The translations under genes were made by a program, and so were the position numbers. DNA of 5,118 bases. It comes from Actinomycetes bacterium. Its GTDB lineage: Bacteria; Actinomycetota; Actinomycetes; Mycobacteriales; Mycobacteriaceae. Location: the NCBI GenBank assembly GCA_023460175.1, contig JAEWRC010000243.1:1-5118 (forward strand), in the 5' to 3' direction. The notes beneath the pieces were generated by a model. That model was not told the origin of the DNA, did not search any database, and worked only from the letters and a program-made list of their open reading frames with translations. This document shows positions 4,233-5,118 of this stretch, piece after piece; within the stretch, counting starts at the first letter, position 1, and each line of letters begins with the position of its first letter.

Positions 4233-5118
4233 TCAGCCGGCCAGCAACCCGCCGAGCCGGCCGGCCAGCACGTCCCAGCGCCAGTTCGCCAGCACCCACT
4301 CGCGCCCGGCCGCGCCCCACTCGGCCGCGCGAGCCGGGTCGGCGAGCAGGGCGGTGATTGCCGCGGCGATCTCGTCGACCCGCCGCCCGTCGACCACGGT
4401 CCCGGTCTTGCCGTCCAACACGGTCTCCGGGGCGCCACCGGAGTTCCCGGCGACCACCGGCACGCCGCTGGCCGAGGCCTCGAGAAAGACGATGCCCAGG
4501 CCCTCGACGTCCAGGCCGGCCCCGCGGGTGCGGCACGGCATGGCGAACACGTCGCCGAAAGCATGGTGGGCGGCCAGTTCCTCGGCGGGCACCCCGGCGG
4601 TGAACACCACGTGGTCGCTGACACCGTGCTCGGCCGCCAGCTTGCGCAGCGTGGGCAGGTAGGGCCCGCCGCCGACGATCACCAGCACCGCGCCGTCGAC
4701 GCGTTGCCGGATCCGCGGCAGCGCGCGGATCAGCATGTCCTGGCCCTTGCGCGGGACCAGCCGCGACAGGCAGACGACGGTCGGGCGCTCCCCCAGCCCG
4801 TAGCGGCGGCGTAATTCGGTGCGGGCGGCCGGATCCGGCCGGAACCGCTCGGTGTCCACCCCGGGCGGGACGTGCTCCATCGCGGCGTGCGAGCCGAACG
4901 CCGAGGCGAACCGGCCCCGGGTGTAGCGGCTGACGTAGGTGATGACGTCGGCGCCGTCGCCGATGCGCCGCAGCGCCGAGCGCGCGACCGGCAGCATCGA
5001 CCAGCCCACCTCGTGGCCGTGCGTGCTGGCCAGCACCCGGGTGGCCCCGGCCCGGCGGGCTCGGCCGGCCAGCAGCGCCCGCGGCGCGGCGGCACCGAAC
5101 CACACGGTCTCGATGTCG
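4233..5118 (-). CDS. pimB: GDP-mannose-dependent PIM1 mannosyltransferase PimB' (partial, N-terminus off window)
   Basis: The window holds 294 C-terminal codons, reading DIETVWFGAAAPRALLAGRA at its start; about 85-90 N-terminal residues lie beyond position 5118 if the protein has the usual length near 385. GTG at 5105 is an internal Val, not the start. PimB' is a GT-B fold, family GT4 enzyme at the cytoplasmic face of the membrane that transfers mannose from GDP-mannose to the 6-position of inositol in (acyl-)PIM1, giving (acyl-)PIM2, a precursor of higher PIMs, lipomannan and lipoarabinomannan. Visible signatures: STHGHEVGWSM near the domain interface, PPGVDTERFRPD, SRLVPRKGQD with the Arg/Lys pair expected to hold the GDP diphosphate, VGGGPYL, and the retaining-GT4 E-x7-E motif EGLGIVFLE (Glu codons near 4505 and 4481), followed by AGNSGGAPETV. 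Identity rests on a close match to remembered Rv2188c. It should not be confused with the older PimB assignment to Rv0557 (mgtA). Confidence 0.93.
   Translation of the reverse strand, partial: DIETVWFGAAAPRALLAGRARRAGATRVLASTHGHEVGWSMLPVARSALRRIGDGADVITYVSRYTRGRFASAFGSHAAMEHVPPGVDTERFRPDPAARTELRRRYGLGERPTVVCLSRLVPRKGQDMLIRALPRIRQRVDGAVLVIVGGGPYLPTLRKLAAEHGVSDHVVFTAGVPAEELAAHHAFGDVFAMPCRTRGAGLDVEGLGIVFLEASASGVPVVAGNSGGAPETVLDGKTGTVVDGRRVDEIAAAITALLADPARAAEWGAAGREWVLANWRWDVLAGRLGGLLAG

Noticed and set aside
4228..4238. A possible terminator from GGCTG/CAGCC at the convergent junction
   Set aside because: The full arms leave a one-base loop; the feasible version has a 4-bp stem with a 3-nt loop and no T tract.
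4236..4270. An 11-bp direct repeat GCCGGCCAGCA at 4236-4246 and 4260-4270
   Set aside because: It encodes the repeated Leu-Ala-Gly of the PimB' C-terminus (LAGRLGGLLAG). Codon bias and GC richness explain it.
3650..4624. A 324-codon minus-strand frame bridging the 3' ends of fadD15 and pimB'
   Set aside because: It overlaps two confident genes and its translation is low-complexity Pro/Ser/Arg/Ala-rich, then Leu/Asp/Gly-rich antisense.
4198..5103. A second long minus-strand frame (301 codons) over pimB'
   Set aside because: The adjacent frame encodes unmistakable PimB' with the E-x7-E motif; this one is an Arg/Gly/Ala-rich shadow.

Overview
The window looks like a chromosomal segment from a mycobacterium (Mycobacterium/Mycolicibacterium type). 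G+C is very high and all genes use mycobacterial-style codons. Gene content and order match, from memory, the M. tuberculosis neighbourhood Rv2183c - Rv2184c - Rv2185c (TB16.3) - Rv2186c - Rv2187 (fadD15) - Rv2188c (pimB'). No search was run; identities rest on recognised protein sequence and synteny.

Layout. Positions 1-2307 hold a four-gene leftward cluster. In transcription order it is a small SRPBCC-fold protein (2307-1915), a second SRPBCC protein of the TB16.3 type (1827-1393), an ArsA/GET3-like ATPase with a C-terminal HSP20-like domain (1375-128), and the first 43 codons of a small Rv2183c-type protein that overlaps the ATPase stop by 4 bp and runs off the left edge. A compact divergent intergenic region (2308-2410) carries candidate promoters and a near-perfect CRP-type palindrome. 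Rightward from it runs fadD15 (2411-4213), a complete 600-residue long-chain fatty acyl-CoA synthetase. Nineteen bases further on, convergent with it, is the 3' three quarters of pimB' (4233 to beyond 5118), the GDP-mannose-dependent mannosyltransferase that adds the second mannose in phosphatidylinositol mannoside (PIM) synthesis.

How the genes may work together. FadD15 supplies acyl-CoA and PimB' builds acylated PIM glycolipids at the inner face of the plasma membrane, so the right half concerns envelope lipid metabolism. The left cluster combines two small hydrophobic-ligand-binding folds with an ATPase from the family that includes membrane-protein and metalloid handling factors. Its function is not known to me. 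A role in handling lipids or hydrophobic proteins for the envelope is inference from fold and neighbourhood only. This cluster is the best candidate in the window for an undescribed system.

The first 46 bases are pure G/C with a 13-base G run and look like a degraded contig end rather than trustworthy coding sequence. No RNA genes, mobile elements, CRISPR arrays or long repeats were seen, and no gap without a gene exceeds about 100 bases.
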